Shown in pieces: positions 40,936 to 50,036 of a stretch of DNA of 64,000 bases; the first letter of the stretch is position 1, and the number at the start of each line of letters is the position of its first letter. This stretch comes from Flavobacterium flavigenum (GTDB lineage Bacteria > Bacteroidota > Bacteroidia > Flavobacteriales > Flavobacteriaceae): contig NZ_CP114285.2 in the NCBI RefSeq assembly GCF_027111255.2, positions 4,960,001-5,024,000 on the forward strand. The letters are read 5' to 3'. The notes under the pieces are model-generated. The model worked only from the letters and a program-made list of their open reading frames with translations. It had not been told where the DNA came from and ran no database searches. The position numbers and the translations under genes are program-made.

Positions 40936-43752
40936 ATGAAAGCAAAGATATTTTTAGCGCACTTTTTAATACTGGGTTTATCTCAGGTTTCAGCGCAGTT
41001 TAAAACTACAATTGCGCTGCGGAAAGATGTGGTGCACGGAACTTTAAATAACGGAATGCAGTATTTTATTCTGCATAATGAATGGCCGAAAGAAAGAGCC
41101 GACTTTTATTTTGTGCAGAATGTTGGTGCTATTCTAGAAGATGACAATCAAAACGGACTGGCGCATTTTCTGGAACACATGGCCTTTAACGGAACAGAAC
41201 ACTTTAAAGGAAAAGGAATCATCAATATGCTGTCAAAGCACGGCGTCACTTTCGGGCGTGATATTAATGCCTACACAGCACACGACGAAACGGTTTACAA
41301 CATTAGCAATGTGCCTGTTAAAAATTCCGTTTTATTAGATTCCTGTTTGTATGTTTTACACGACTGGTCGGGATTTTTGTCTTTAAAGGATGCAGAAATT
41401 GATGCCGAAAGAGGCGTAATTCATGAAGAATGGCGTACCAGAAGAAACGCTGATCTGCGAATAGGATCGCAGCTGGAACCTGTTTTATACAATGGTTCAA
41501 AATATGGAAAAAGAGACGTTTTAGGCGATATGGATCTTATCGATAATTTCAAATACAAACAACTTAGGGATTATTATAAAAAGTGGTATCTGCCTAACCA
41601 TCAGGCGGTAGTTATTGTCGGGGATATCGATCCTGCAAAGATAGAGCAGCAGGTTAAGAAAATAATGGGTTCAATTCCAATGCCTTCAAATCCGGCAGAA
41701 CGTACTTATGAATCGATTCCGGATAATGATAAACTGCTCTACAAACTGGCCCTTGATAAAGAAGCACAGAAAACCTCAATTACATTCAATTTTAAAAAGA
41801 AAAAACCGCTTGTTCAAGATTTTACAGAATTTGAAAACAGCATTGCAGAGCAATTAGCGCTGCAAATGATGAACAATCGTTTTAGAGAATATATTGTAAA
41901 CAATGAAACTGCTTTATTATCAGCAGGTGTAAGCCATTCGAGTTTAACACGTTTGTCTTCATTATTTACCTTAACTGTAAATCCTAAAAACGGCAGATTG
42001 TTAGAAGCCTTTACACAAGCTTATACAGAATATGAAAGAGCAATTCAAAATGGTTTTACAAAAGAAGAACTCGATCGTGTAAAAGAAAATATGCGTACTG
42101 GTTATCAAAATCAGTTAAAAAACAAAGATAAAATCAGTAATGAAAGCTGGGCTTCGCAATTGCAGAATTACTTTTTAGAAGCCTCGCCTGTAATGAGTCT
42201 GGAAGAAGAAGTTGAATTTGTAAAATCGACTTTAGATAAATTGGATATCAATCAGGTTAATAAACTGTTCCGTGCGCTCCCAACAGAGAAAAATCAGATT
42301 TTAACCGTTTCAGGTCCGGAAAAAGAAAATGTGACTTATCCAGCTGAAAGTGATTATACAGCCGCAATAAAAAAAATAAAAGAGCAAAAATTAGAACCTT
42401 ACACTGAAACAATTGCAAATGCAGATTTAGTAACTGATAAACTGACTGCAAAACCAGTTTCCAAGAAATTTGAAATTAAAGGAATTGCAGCAGCAAAAGG
42501 ATATGTTTTGGCAAACGGAGCAAAAGTCATTATTTACCCAACAACTCTAGCTCAGGATCAAATTTTGTTTTCAGCTTTCAGTCCGGGCGGAGTTTCTGTA
42601 CTGCCGGAAAAAGATTTGGCATCTTCGCAGATTGCCACTGTTTTAGCCAAAAACTCAGGATTGGGAGATTTTAAAGTGACCGATCTGCAAAAACAGCTTT
42701 CAGGAAAAACTGTAAAAGTAAGCCCGTTTATTGGCGAACATTACGAAGGTTTCAGCGGAAGTTCAGTTAAAAAAGACATGGAAACGCTTTTAGAACTCAC
42801 TTATTTATACTTTAAAAATCCAAGATTTGAAACCCAGGCATACAAACATATTATTGATTATTACAACAATGCACTGGAAAATGTAAACGAAAACAACAGT
42901 AAAATATTTGGCGATACAATTGCTTTATTAGATACCAATCATAATAAAAGAACTTTTTTGTTAAGCAAAGAAAACCTGAATCAGCTGAAGTTTGATGATG
43001 CTTCGAGAATCTATAAAGAGCGCATTTCTAATGCTTCAGATTTTACGTTTGTTTTTGTTGGAAACATTGCCGAAAGTGATCTTGAAACCATTAATAAATA
43101 TTTAGGGAATATTTCAGGAAATCAAACTCAGGAAAAATTTACCGATCATAAAATAGGAATGGCAAAAGGATCTGCCATAGAAAAACTGGCAAGAGAAATG
43201 AGTGTTCCTAAAACCAGCATTTATGTACATCTTGAAAACAGAAACGTCATTTTTTCTGAGAAAAACCAAATCATGGCGTATATGCTTTCACGGTTGTTAG
43301 ACAAACGTTATTTAGATAAAATCAGAGAAGACGAGGGCGGAAGCTACGGTGTACAAACAGAAAGCGCATTATCTAAAAATCCATCTCCGGTTTTTTCTCT
43401 ACGTGTGAGTTTTGACTGCAATCCCGAAAAAGATGCTAAACTGCTTCAAATTGTTTATGATGAATTAGATACCATTGTGAAAAATGATGTTTCAGAAAAA
43501 GATTTATCAGATATAAAAGAAGATTTAATAAAAAGCAATCAGCAGAATATCAAAGCAAATTCATACTGGATGAACATTATTGTCGATCAGTTAAAAACAG
43601 GAGACAAGTTTGTAAGCAGTGCCGAATATGAAAAACTAATTAAAAGCATTTCTGTAAAAGACATTAAAAAATATGCAGGCGAAGTATTGCCAAAAGCAGA
43701 TAAAGTAGAAGTTGTAATGCAGCCCAAAACAAACGTAAGTGCTTTAAAATAG
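40936..43752 (+). CDS. M16-family zinc metallopeptidase (pitrilysin type)
   Basis: A 938-residue exported peptidase with a signal peptide (IFLAHFLILGLSQVSAQ). The inverted zinc motif HFLEHMAF is at residues 77-84 (His77, Glu80, His81), and the distal Glu lies in the DAERGVIHEEW segment near residues 155-162. The protein has the four-domain pitrilysin layout: two halves of about 450 residues, the first active, the second (from about residue 515, VLANGAKVIIYPTTLAQDQI) inactive with an R/Y pair in the DEGGSYGVQTES segment. Such enzymes form a closed chamber and degrade unfolded peptides of limited size. It is 148 bases after the S9 gene, with an internal hairpin, and ends the operon. It may work on imported peptides or toxin/bacteriocin-like molecules. 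Confidence 0.92.
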   Translation: MKAKIFLAHFLILGLSQVSAQFKTTIALRKDVVHGTLNNGMQYFILHNEWPKERADFYFVQNVGAILEDDNQNGLAHFLEHMAFNGTEHFKGKGIINMLSKHGVTFGRDINAYTAHDETVYNISNVPVKNSVLLDSCLYVLHDWSGFLSLKDAEIDAERGVIHEEWRTRRNADLRIGSQLEPVLYNGSKYGKRDVLGDMDLIDNFKYKQLRDYYKKWYLPNHQAVVIVGDIDPAKIEQQVKKIMGSIPMPSNPAERTYESIPDNDKLLYKLALDKEAQKTSITFNFKKKKPLVQDFTEFENSIAEQLALQMMNNRFREYIVNNETALLSAGVSHSSLTRLSSLFTLTVNPKNGRLLEAFTQAYTEYERAIQNGFTKEELDRVKENMRTGYQNQLKNKDKISNESWASQLQNYFLEASPVMSLEEEVEFVKSTLDKLDINQVNKLFRALPTEKNQILTVSGPEKENVTYPAESDYTAAIKKIKEQKLEPYTETIANADLVTDKLTAKPVSKKFEIKGIAAAKGYVLANGAKVIIYPTTLAQDQILFSAFSPGGVSVLPEKDLASSQIATVLAKNSGLGDFKVTDLQKQLSGKTVKVSPFIGEHYEGFSGSSVKKDMETLLELTYLYFKNPRFETQAYKHIIDYYNNALENVNENNSKIFGDTIALLDTNHNKRTFLLSKENLNQLKFDDASRIYKERISNASDFTFVFVGNIAESDLETINKYLGNISGNQTQEKFTDHKIGMAKGSAIEKLAREMSVPKTSIYVHLENRNVIFSEKNQIMAYMLSRLLDKRYLDKIREDEGGSYGVQTESALSKNPSPVFSLRVSFDCNPEKDAKLLQIVYDELDTIVKNDVSEKDLSDIKEDLIKSNQQNIKANSYWMNIIVDQLKTGDKFVSSAEYEKLIKSISVKDIKKYAGEVLPKADKVEVVMQPKTNVSALK

Positions 43753-44196
43753 CCTTTCATTATTCTAAGGACGGCAATTCTTTACTTTAATTTTAATAGT
43801 CTCCGGAAAGAAAAAAAACGTTTCTTTTAAATTTGAATTAGTTATAAAATTTGTAGACTAGAAAGAGCTGTTTTGCCGGACAGCTCTTTTATTTTTTTAG
43901 TAGTTTTCAAATCAGGTGTTTGAAAGAATGGAATATTATTTTTAACCTATTTTTTAAGCCTTTATTTACAGAAGCTAAACTTACTTAAATAAGTTATCGT
44001 CGAGTTTGCATACTCAGGCTTATATTCGGCATTGGTTTGGTCTTCTTACTTTCTGATTCTTCAAAAATCTATCTGCTGCGATTCTGCTGTAAATCTTAAA
44101 ATAGCTGCAATGGATTTAATAAAAACTTCAAGGCTTTAAATTTTTTGCGGCAAATTAATTAGAAGTCCAGTGTATCCGCTGCTGCTTTTCTTCCCG
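43753..44196. other. Intergenic region between M16 and hxlR genes
   Basis: Apart from the terminator at 43862-43898 I see no gene or clear coding trace in this 444-base gap. It separates the end of the SusCD operon from the convergent hxlR gene. Confidence 0.5.
43862..43898 (+). terminator. Terminator of the SusCD/peptidase operon
   Basis: AAAGAGCTGT at 43862-43871 pairs perfectly with ACAGCTCTTT at 43880-43889 around an eight-base loop, followed by a T-rich tail. It lies 110 bases after the M16 stop codon. Confidence 0.9.
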
Positions 44197-44607
44197 TTAT
44201 TGATCTGTCAATTCTTTTACGATTTGTTTTACAAAATTATCTTTGTCTTTTTTTGCTTCTATAATTATCTGCTTTACCTCTAGCGGCATTGTGAAATATT
44301 TGTCAGACCAAATGTAAATTTCCATAATCATAGGTAATAAATCTATTCCTTTATTACTCAATCTGTACAAGTTTTTTGCCTTGCTCTCGGGGTGTGCTGA
44401 TTTCTCAATAATGCCATTTTCTTCCAATGCCTTTAGTCTTGATGCTAAAATATTGGTGGCAATACCTTCTTCCGATTTTAAAAAGTCGTTATAGGTTCCT
44501 TTCTTATAAAATAGTAAATCTCTTATAATCAGTAAAGACCATTTGTCGCCAAAGATATCCAATGAGCGGCTTAGTGGGCATTCAGACCTTTTTTTGTTTG
44601 TTTCCAT
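44197..44607 (-). CDS. HxlR-family transcriptional regulator
   Basis: A 136-residue winged-helix regulator; the ATG at 44607 (METNKKRSECPLSRSLDIFG) is chosen over one eight codons upstream, because the family begins just before the conserved C-P motif. The HxlR signature is clear: CPLSRSLDIFGDKWSLLIIR (Cys10), then DLLFYKKGTYNDFLKSEEGI, NILASRLKALEENGIIEK and the wing YRLSNKGIDLLP. In YodB/HypR-type members the Cys near the N terminus senses quinones, aldehydes or disulfide stress. It is divergent from a five-gene redox/hydrolase operon with two palindromes between, so it very probably represses that operon. The Cys-based sensing is inferred from the family. Confidence 0.92.
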   Translation of the reverse strand: METNKKRSECPLSRSLDIFGDKWSLLIIRDLLFYKKGTYNDFLKSEEGIATNILASRLKALEENGIIEKSAHPESKAKNLYRLSNKGIDLLPMIMEIYIWSDKYFTMPLEVKQIIIEAKKDKDNFVKQIVKELTDQ

Positions 44608-44636
44608 GATAATAAAATAAAAATATTTCAAAATTT

Positions 44637-44685
44637 AACTTGCATTTTGAAAGTTGTTTGTATATTTGCACTTGCAATTTGCAAG
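44637..44685 (+). promoter_or_regulatory. Twin palindromes and promoter of the HxlR-controlled operon
   Basis: CTTGCAATTTGCAAG at 44671-44685 is a 7-1-7 palindrome, and AACTTGCATTTTGAAAGTT at 44637-44655 a related imperfect one; their centres are 32 bases apart, about three helical turns. The -7 box TATATTTG (44661-44668) and an upstream TTG (44640-44642, 18-base spacer) lie between and inside them. Binding of an HxlR dimer at both would cover the promoter. Confidence 0.7.
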
Positions 44686-44718
44686 CAAAATTACAACATA
44701 AATTTTAAAACAAATAAA

Positions 44719-45516
44719 ATGAGCAAGAATATTTTAATAACAGGAGCTTCTTCGGGCTTTGGTTTACTTATCGCAAACGAGCTTCACAGAAACGGGTACA
44801 ATGTAATTGGCACAAGCCGAAATCCAGAAAAAATGCAGTCCACGGTACCATTCAAAATAATAGCGTTAGACCTTGATTCAGACCAGTCAATAAAGACTCT
44901 GCCGGAAAGAATTTTCAATGAAATAGGCCATTTGGATATTCTTATCAATAATGCCGGTTTTTTAGTTTCGGGTATTGCAGAAGAAACCCCTATTGATTTA
45001 GGTAGACAGCAATTAGAGACTAACTTTTGGGGAACCATTAAGGTAACGAATGCTGTATTGCCTTATTTTAGAAAACAAAAAATGGGTAAAATAATTACTG
45101 TAGGGTCAATTGTAGGTCTTGTATCTTTTCCTAATGCCGCTTACTATGCCGCTTCTAAACACGCATTGGAGGGGTATTTTAAATCATTGCGTTATGAATT
45201 GAATGAATTTAACATTAGTGTTGCCATGATTGAACCTGCTGCTTTCAAAACAAGTATTCTTGATAATTCTTCATCACCGGCCAACAAAATTGAAGACTAC
45301 AATTCATTGAGAAATAAAATTGAAAAGTTTACAATTGATTTGGTAGATAAAGCCCAAGACCCTGCAATGGTTGCAGAAAAAGTGCTGAAAGTAGTTCAAA
45401 CGGCGAAGCCAAAATTTAGGAATATTGTGGGTAAAGGTACTTCTGTCTTAATTAACCTGCAGCATTTTGCTTATGGTGTTCTGGAAAAAAATGTTCTTAA
45501 GCAATTACACAAATAA
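44719..45516 (+). CDS. Short-chain dehydrogenase/reductase (SDR)
   Basis: A 265-residue classical SDR starting MSKNILITGASSGFGLLIAN; the upstream in-frame codons cover the operator and promoter and are not used. The nucleotide motif TGASSGFG is at residues 8-15, NNAG is in LINNAGFLVSG (near 78), the catalytic Ser is in VGSIVGLVSFPNA, and the Tyr/Lys pair in AYYAASKHALEGY (near 147-155). It should reduce or oxidise a carbonyl/alcohol with NAD(P)H in the cytoplasm. It is the first gene of an operon with two alpha/beta hydrolases, an EthD-like protein and a quinone oxidoreductase, all apparently under HxlR control, which points to detoxification of reactive carbonyls or quinones. Confidence 0.93.
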   Translation: MSKNILITGASSGFGLLIANELHRNGYNVIGTSRNPEKMQSTVPFKIIALDLDSDQSIKTLPERIFNEIGHLDILINNAGFLVSGIAEETPIDLGRQQLETNFWGTIKVTNAVLPYFRKQKMGKIITVGSIVGLVSFPNAAYYAASKHALEGYFKSLRYELNEFNISVAMIEPAAFKTSILDNSSSPANKIEDYNSLRNKIEKFTIDLVDKAQDPAMVAEKVLKVVQTAKPKFRNIVGKGTSVLINLQHFAYGVLEKNVLKQLHK

Positions 45517-45548
45517 ATCAAAAGTTAAGATTAAAATAATAAAAAAAA

Positions 45549-46397
45549 ATGGAAAATAATGCATTAACAACAGAAACACAATATGCAGATATTGACAGCA
45601 AGAAGATTGCTTATCGTAAAATTGGTCATGGTACACCGGTAATTTTGGCAAATCGTTTTAGAGGGACTTTAGACACTTGGGATCCTCTCTTTCTTGATTT
45701 ACTAGCAAAAAATAACACAGTAGTTACTTTTGACTATTCAGGTATTGGGTACTCTGAAGGGGAGCTGCCAATTAATCTGCATGAAGTTGCATCAGAGGTA
45801 ACAAAAATAGCAGACTACCTGAAATTAGATAAATATTTTGTCGCAGGCTGGTCTTATGGTGGTTTGATAGCTCAATATGCAACTTTTCTTTATCCAGCAA
45901 GAGTATTGGGCACCATTGTAATTGGCAGCAATCCACTGGGGAAAAATGATGCTCCTCTTTCGCCATTATTTTTAGAAAAAGCGTTACAGCCAACTTATAC
46001 TCCGGAAGATATCATTACATTGTTTTTCGAGCCGGCATCAGAAAAAAGCAGTGCAGCCGGAATCGCATCTCTGCAGCGTATTGCCCAAAGATATGACCAA
46101 TCAAAGGTACCCGTTAAGCCTGAAATACTCCAACGCTATTTTGCCGCTACACCACAATTGACAGAAGACAAAGATAATTTTAGGGAGAGTTACAAAACAC
46201 TGCAAACTCCTATACTGGCAATTTCAGGGGATAATGACATTTCATTTGCGGTAGAAAACTGGTTTCCTTTACTGAAAAAAGCGCCAACTTTACAGCATAT
46301 TATTTTTAATGCTGCAGGTCATGCACCTCATTATCAATATCCAGAATTGGCTGCAGCTTACATTACTGGATTCATTACTAATACTATTAATTACTAA
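45549..46397 (+). CDS. Alpha/beta hydrolase (cytoplasmic)
   Basis: A 282-residue hydrolase without signal peptide. The fold markers are ILANRFRGTLDTWDP (a changed oxyanion region, N-R-F-R-G in place of HG), FDYSGIGYSEGE, and the nucleophile elbow AGWSYGGLIA with Ser102. The acid is in ISGDNDISF (about residue 225) and the His in AAGHAPHYQYP (about 258). This combination is like bromoperoxidase/esterase or proline-iminopeptidase-like members. It lies 32 bases after the SDR gene and one base before the next hydrolase gene, to which it is 35-40% similar by eye in the nucleophile and strand segments, so the two may be ancient duplicates, one kept inside and one exported. Confidence 0.88.
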   Translation: MENNALTTETQYADIDSKKIAYRKIGHGTPVILANRFRGTLDTWDPLFLDLLAKNNTVVTFDYSGIGYSEGELPINLHEVASEVTKIADYLKLDKYFVAGWSYGGLIAQYATFLYPARVLGTIVIGSNPLGKNDAPLSPLFLEKALQPTYTPEDIITLFFEPASEKSSAAGIASLQRIAQRYDQSKVPVKPEILQRYFAATPQLTEDKDNFRESYKTLQTPILAISGDNDISFAVENWFPLLKKAPTLQHIIFNAAGHAPHYQYPELAAAYITGFITNTINY

Positions 46398-46398
46398 A

Positions 46399-47358
46399 AT
46401 GAAAAAGTATTGTATTGCAATTTTGCTATTAATAGGTTATATTAGTAATGTGTTTTCACAATCAAATGTTTCACAATCAGATAATTATATAATTATGACT
46501 GCATCAGATTCACCAAGTGTAAATTACACTTATGCTACTGTTCCCACTCAGTTTGTTGAAGCTAATGGAATAAAATTTGCTTACCGATCTTATGGAAAAC
46601 AGGGAGATATACCGGTTATATATTTCAATCACCTAACAGCAAACCTTGACAATTGCGATCCAAGAATTATGGATTCCATTGCCCAGCAGCGTCATATCAT
46701 TTCTTTTGATTATCGCGGAGTTGGTGCCAGCACGGGCGAGCAGGGAACAAGTATTGCTGATATGGCAAAAGATGCTATTGGCTTTATTCATGCTTTAGGA
46801 TACAAGCAGGTAGATATTGTGGCATTTTCTATGGGTGGTTTCATTACCCAGGAATTACTTTTGCAAGAGCCGGAATTGGCCCGTAAAATTATTCTTGCCG
46901 GAACCGGACCAAGAGGCGGACAGGGAATTAGCAATGTGGTAGGTTTGACCTATAAGGATATTTTCAAAGGTCTGCTCACATTTAGAGATCCTAAATTTTA
47001 TCTTTTTTTCACTCAAAACAAAACAGGTAAACAAGCCGCTCGTGATTTTCTAAAACGTCTTAAAGAAAGAACAGAAAACCGTGATGATAAGGTAAAATTA
47101 AGTGTGTTGAAAAATCAGCTTAAAGCTATTGAAACATGGGGGCATGATAAGCCTGCCGATTTAAGTGTTTTCAAACAGCCTGTATTAGTAGTGAACGGAG
47201 ATAATGACAGAATGGTGCCAACGCCTAATTCCTATGATTTAGCAAAGCGTTTTCCCAATGCTGAAAAAGTAATAATTTACCCAAATTCAGGACATGGCGG
47301 TATTTTTCAATATCAAGGAGAATTTCTGGACAAAGCAATAGCATTTTTAATTAAATAA
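46399..47358 (+). CDS. Alpha/beta hydrolase (exported)
   Basis: A 319-residue hydrolase starting one base after the previous stop codon; the upstream extension overlaps the first hydrolase gene and is not used, since MKKYCIAILLLIGYISNVFS is a signal peptide. Markers: YFNHLTANLDNCDPR near the oxyanion strand, FDYRGVGASTGEQG, nucleophile elbow VAFSMGGFIT with Ser144, acid in VNGDNDRMVPT, and His in NSGHGGIFQY. It should act in the periplasm. Substrates are unknown; the operon's oxidoreductases suggest ester or lactone products of toxic compounds. The exported/cytoplasmic pair of related hydrolases in tandem is a notable feature of this operon. Confidence 0.88.
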   Translation: MKKYCIAILLLIGYISNVFSQSNVSQSDNYIIMTASDSPSVNYTYATVPTQFVEANGIKFAYRSYGKQGDIPVIYFNHLTANLDNCDPRIMDSIAQQRHIISFDYRGVGASTGEQGTSIADMAKDAIGFIHALGYKQVDIVAFSMGGFITQELLLQEPELARKIILAGTGPRGGQGISNVVGLTYKDIFKGLLTFRDPKFYLFFTQNKTGKQAARDFLKRLKERTENRDDKVKLSVLKNQLKAIETWGHDKPADLSVFKQPVLVVNGDNDRMVPTPNSYDLAKRFPNAEKVIIYPNSGHGGIFQYQGEFLDKAIAFLIK

Positions 47359-47359
47359 A

Positions 47360-48217
47360 ATGAAAAATATATCATTAGCAATTTTCTTGAGCATAATTGC
47401 ATTATTGGATGTTAATGCTCAAGCGGCAAAACCTTTAAAGGTTCAAACAAACGTAAAATCAGAAAAGCATATATCTTCATCGATATTATTATGGATGCGA
47501 ACCGATAAATTGCGCCAAGATGGAATGAACCGTTGGAAAGGGCCGCATTCAAAGATAATTTCTGCAAATAAAGGACTCCTAGAATACCGCCAGATACATT
47601 TTGCAGAAAACAATAAAGGTTTATGGCCGGCAATTAGCGGCGTTGAAACCAATATTGCTCAAAATCGTAAAATTGATGGTGTAGCTGATGTTACATTAAA
47701 AAATTTATTCTCAATATTTAGAGGTAAAAAACAAAATAAACTGGCTTATGCCGATGAAGTAAATTTGTTTAAACGAACCATTCTTTATGCTGCTTTTCCT
47801 CATTCTTATTGGTACAAAGTAGCCGACAGTAATGCTGAAATTGGAGCAAATGCTATGGTTTTTTTTAGAAAAAAGGAGAGTGTAAGTGATGCTGATTTTA
47901 GAAAATTTATCAATGATGAACTTACCCCTGCACTTGCCAATACAGGAATGCTTAAAGAATTGAGAAATAAGGTATATAATCCTTGGAAAGAAAAGCAATG
48001 GAATACTCCAAATGTAGCTCATGACAATAATGAGGCAGATCAGTTTCAGGCTTCTATTATGCTTGGTTTTACAAATAAAAGTGAAATGGAAAAATTCTTT
48101 ACAAGTGAAGAGATTGAAAAACTATCTGAAAGAATTTCTATTTACTGTTCGGCGGCACATGCTTATGAGGTTTATGAAACCATAACATTTGTAAAAGACG
48201 GTAAACAAATTCAATAA
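47360..48217 (+). CDS. Exported EthD-like (dimeric alpha/beta-barrel) protein
   Basis: A 285-residue exported protein (signal NISLAIFLSIIALLDVNAQ). Two ferredoxin-like repeats are visible: in the first, SSSILLWMRTDKLRQDGMNR and YRQIHFAENN; in the second, AMVFFRKKESVSDADFRKFI, ELTPALANTGMLKELRNKVY and FQASIMLGFTNKSEMEKFF, with the pattern of EthD/dimeric alpha-beta-barrel domains. Such folds bind hydrophobic small molecules or haem-like ligands, or act as monooxygenase/dehydratase helpers. No catalytic motif is certain. It is encoded one base after the exported hydrolase, in the same operon, and probably works on or carries the same compound in the periplasm. Family assignment is tentative, location is well supported. 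Confidence 0.65.
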   Translation: MKNISLAIFLSIIALLDVNAQAAKPLKVQTNVKSEKHISSSILLWMRTDKLRQDGMNRWKGPHSKIISANKGLLEYRQIHFAENNKGLWPAISGVETNIAQNRKIDGVADVTLKNLFSIFRGKKQNKLAYADEVNLFKRTILYAAFPHSYWYKVADSNAEIGANAMVFFRKKESVSDADFRKFINDELTPALANTGMLKELRNKVYNPWKEKQWNTPNVAHDNNEADQFQASIMLGFTNKSEMEKFFTSEEIEKLSERISIYCSAAHAYEVYETITFVKDGKQIQ

Positions 48218-48235
48218 TCAAAAAAAACATAACTG

Positions 48236-49240
48236 ATGAAAGCATTTATAGTAGAAAAATACAGTAAAAAAGAAAAATTACGATTTACCCAAGTGGCAGA
48301 ACCAATTGCAAAAGAAAATGAAGTTCTGGTTCAAATTCATGCGGCAGGGGTCAATCTCTTGGATTCGATGATAAAACAAGGTGAGTTCAAAATCTTTTTG
48401 CCTTATAAAACCCCAATCATAAATGGACACGATATGGCTGGAACTGTCGTTAAGGTAGGCTCGGGTGTAAAGAAATTTAAAATTGGCGATGAAGTTTATT
48501 CCAGAGTAGGCGATTACAGAATAGGTACTTTTGCGCAGTATATTGCTGTCAATGTAAACGATTTAGCTTTGAAACCAAAAAATCTATCAATGGAAGAGGC
48601 TGGTTCTATTCCGTTAGTTGGTTTGACGGCCTGGCAGGCATTAGTTGAAATAGCAAATGTGAAAAAGGGGCAAAAGGTTTTTATACAAGCTGGTTCGGGA
48701 GGTGTTGGTACTTTTGCAATTCAATTGGCCAAACACTTGGGGGCTTATGTGGCAACAACGACAAGTACAAAAAATATTGATTTGGTAAAAAGTCTTGGTG
48801 CGGATTTGGTAATTGATTATAAAACGCAAGAGTTTTCTAATCTGCTCAATGGCTATGATCTGGTTTTGCACAGCAACCGGGAAAAGATAGTATTAGAACA
48901 ATCGTTAGGTGTCTTAAAAAAAGGAGGCCAGTTAATTTCGTTGGTAGGACCGCCGACACCAGAATTTGCACAAGAAATTGGTTTGCCTTGGTATTTAAAA
49001 TTAGTGACAAAATTGTTAAGTTCCAGTGCCAAGAAAAAAGCAAGCAAATTAAATGTGTCTTTTAAATTCTTATTTATGAGGGCGCAAGGTAATCAATTAG
49101 GAGAAATTACAAAGCTCATCGAAGCAGGAATTATTAAACCTGTTATTGATAAAGTGTTTCCATTTGAGCAGACCAATGAAGCGTTGTCTTACGTTGAAAC
49201 CGGAAGGTCAAAAGGAAAAGTTGTTGTTAAGATAAAGTAG
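48236..49240 (+). CDS. Zinc-independent quinone oxidoreductase (MDR family)
   Basis: A 334-residue medium-chain dehydrogenase/reductase. The N-terminal GroES-like domain has VLVQIHAAGVNLLDSMIKQG and GHDMAGTVVKVGSGVKKFK; the zinc-binding Cys of alcohol dehydrogenases is absent, as in quinone oxidoreductases. The Rossmann part has VFIQAGSGGVGTFAIQLAKH (about residues 143-162), a GxGGVG NADP-binding loop. The C-terminal segment ends GRSKGKVVVKI. It should reduce quinones or alpha,beta-unsaturated carbonyls with NADPH in the cytoplasm. It is the last gene of the HxlR-linked operon and fits the quinone/electrophile theme. A similar enzyme is encoded on the other strand at 50037-50984. Confidence 0.92.
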   Translation: MKAFIVEKYSKKEKLRFTQVAEPIAKENEVLVQIHAAGVNLLDSMIKQGEFKIFLPYKTPIINGHDMAGTVVKVGSGVKKFKIGDEVYSRVGDYRIGTFAQYIAVNVNDLALKPKNLSMEEAGSIPLVGLTAWQALVEIANVKKGQKVFIQAGSGGVGTFAIQLAKHLGAYVATTTSTKNIDLVKSLGADLVIDYKTQEFSNLLNGYDLVLHSNREKIVLEQSLGVLKKGGQLISLVGPPTPEFAQEIGLPWYLKLVTKLLSSSAKKKASKLNVSFKFLFMRAQGNQLGEITKLIEAGIIKPVIDKVFPFEQTNEALSYVETGRSKGKVVVKIK

Positions 49241-49256
49241 TTTTATAAGTGCTAAG

Positions 49257-49295
49257 CTGCGGTAAACTTTAATAGTTTAGTTTGCCGCATGCAGC
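49257..49295 (+). terminator. Hairpin after the HxlR-linked operon
   Basis: TGCGGTAAACT pairs with AGTTTGCCGCA (one G-T pair) around a 10-base loop; no strong T run follows. It lies 17 bases after the last stop codon. Confidence 0.6.
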
Positions 49296-49354
49296 ATTCA
49301 AATATTGTTTTTTTAACTGGATTTTGACAGAGTAAAATACATAGTTTTAAAATT

Positions 49355-49391
49355 AAAGAGCGTGCAATATTTTTTTGCATGCTCTTTTTCT
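49355..49391 (+). terminator. Second terminator after the operon
   Basis: AAAGAGCGTGCAA pairs with TTGCATGCTCTTT (one G-T pair) around a seven-base loop and is followed by T-rich sequence. The remainder of 49241-49540 shows no gene. Confidence 0.85.
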
Positions 49392-49540
49392 TTGCGCACC
49401 ATTGAAATTATTACCTCTTCATTCTTATATAATTCTATATTCCTCATTAATTATGATGCCATTTTTGTAATAACGATATAAATTTGAGGCAAATATCTGT
49501 TTTTGGCAGCTTTTACTATAACAGATCAATGTAATTGAGC

Positions 49541-49924
49541 TTAATTTTTAGAATGACCTAGTTGTTTTGATGCAAAATACATTACTATGATAATGTAAAG
49601 TTCGGTTATGCCTGCCGGCAATAAATCATTTGTGTAACCGTCAAATACTACGCTGATAATTCTGCAGATCAATATTACGCTTATTAGTAAAAAGGATGCT
49701 TGATACCAGGTTTTATTTTTGGTGATTAGCCCCATAAGCATTATTAAACCTCCTCCGATGAGCATGCCGCCAATGGCACCTCTAAAGGTGCTGTAAGTCA
49801 TTATCCCTAATGGCTTAATGCCGTACAATTCAAAAGTATTTAAGGGAGCAAATACATTTACTAACCCTAAAACCAATAAAGGAAGAATTGCCAGTACTAC
49901 TAAAATATTGATTAGCTGTTTCAT
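49541..49924 (-). CDS. DUF4345-family membrane protein
   Basis: A 127-residue protein with four hydrophobic segments (about residues 4-24, 44-66, 76-92 and 100-119). The opening VLVVLAILPLLVLGLVN and the motif YSTFRGAIGGMLIGGGLIML are typical of DUF4345, a small membrane family without known activity. The Arg in S-T-F-R-G sits at the start of the second helix and is conserved in the family as I remember it. It follows the quinone oxidoreductase gene by 112 bases on the same strand and may be the third gene of the TetR-controlled set, or be separately transcribed. Confidence 0.8.
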   Translation of the reverse strand: MKQLINILVVLAILPLLVLGLVNVFAPLNTFELYGIKPLGIMTYSTFRGAIGGMLIGGGLIMLMGLITKNKTWYQASFLLISVILICRIISVVFDGYTNDLLPAGITELYIIIVMYFASKQLGHSKN

Positions 49925-50036
49925 TTTTTCATTTTAAAATTTCGCATATATCTGGATTTTGGCTTCATATATTTGTTTTAAACCATTGTAAAGATACATG
50001 CGAAAAAGTATAATAATCATTTATTTTTATCTTCTC

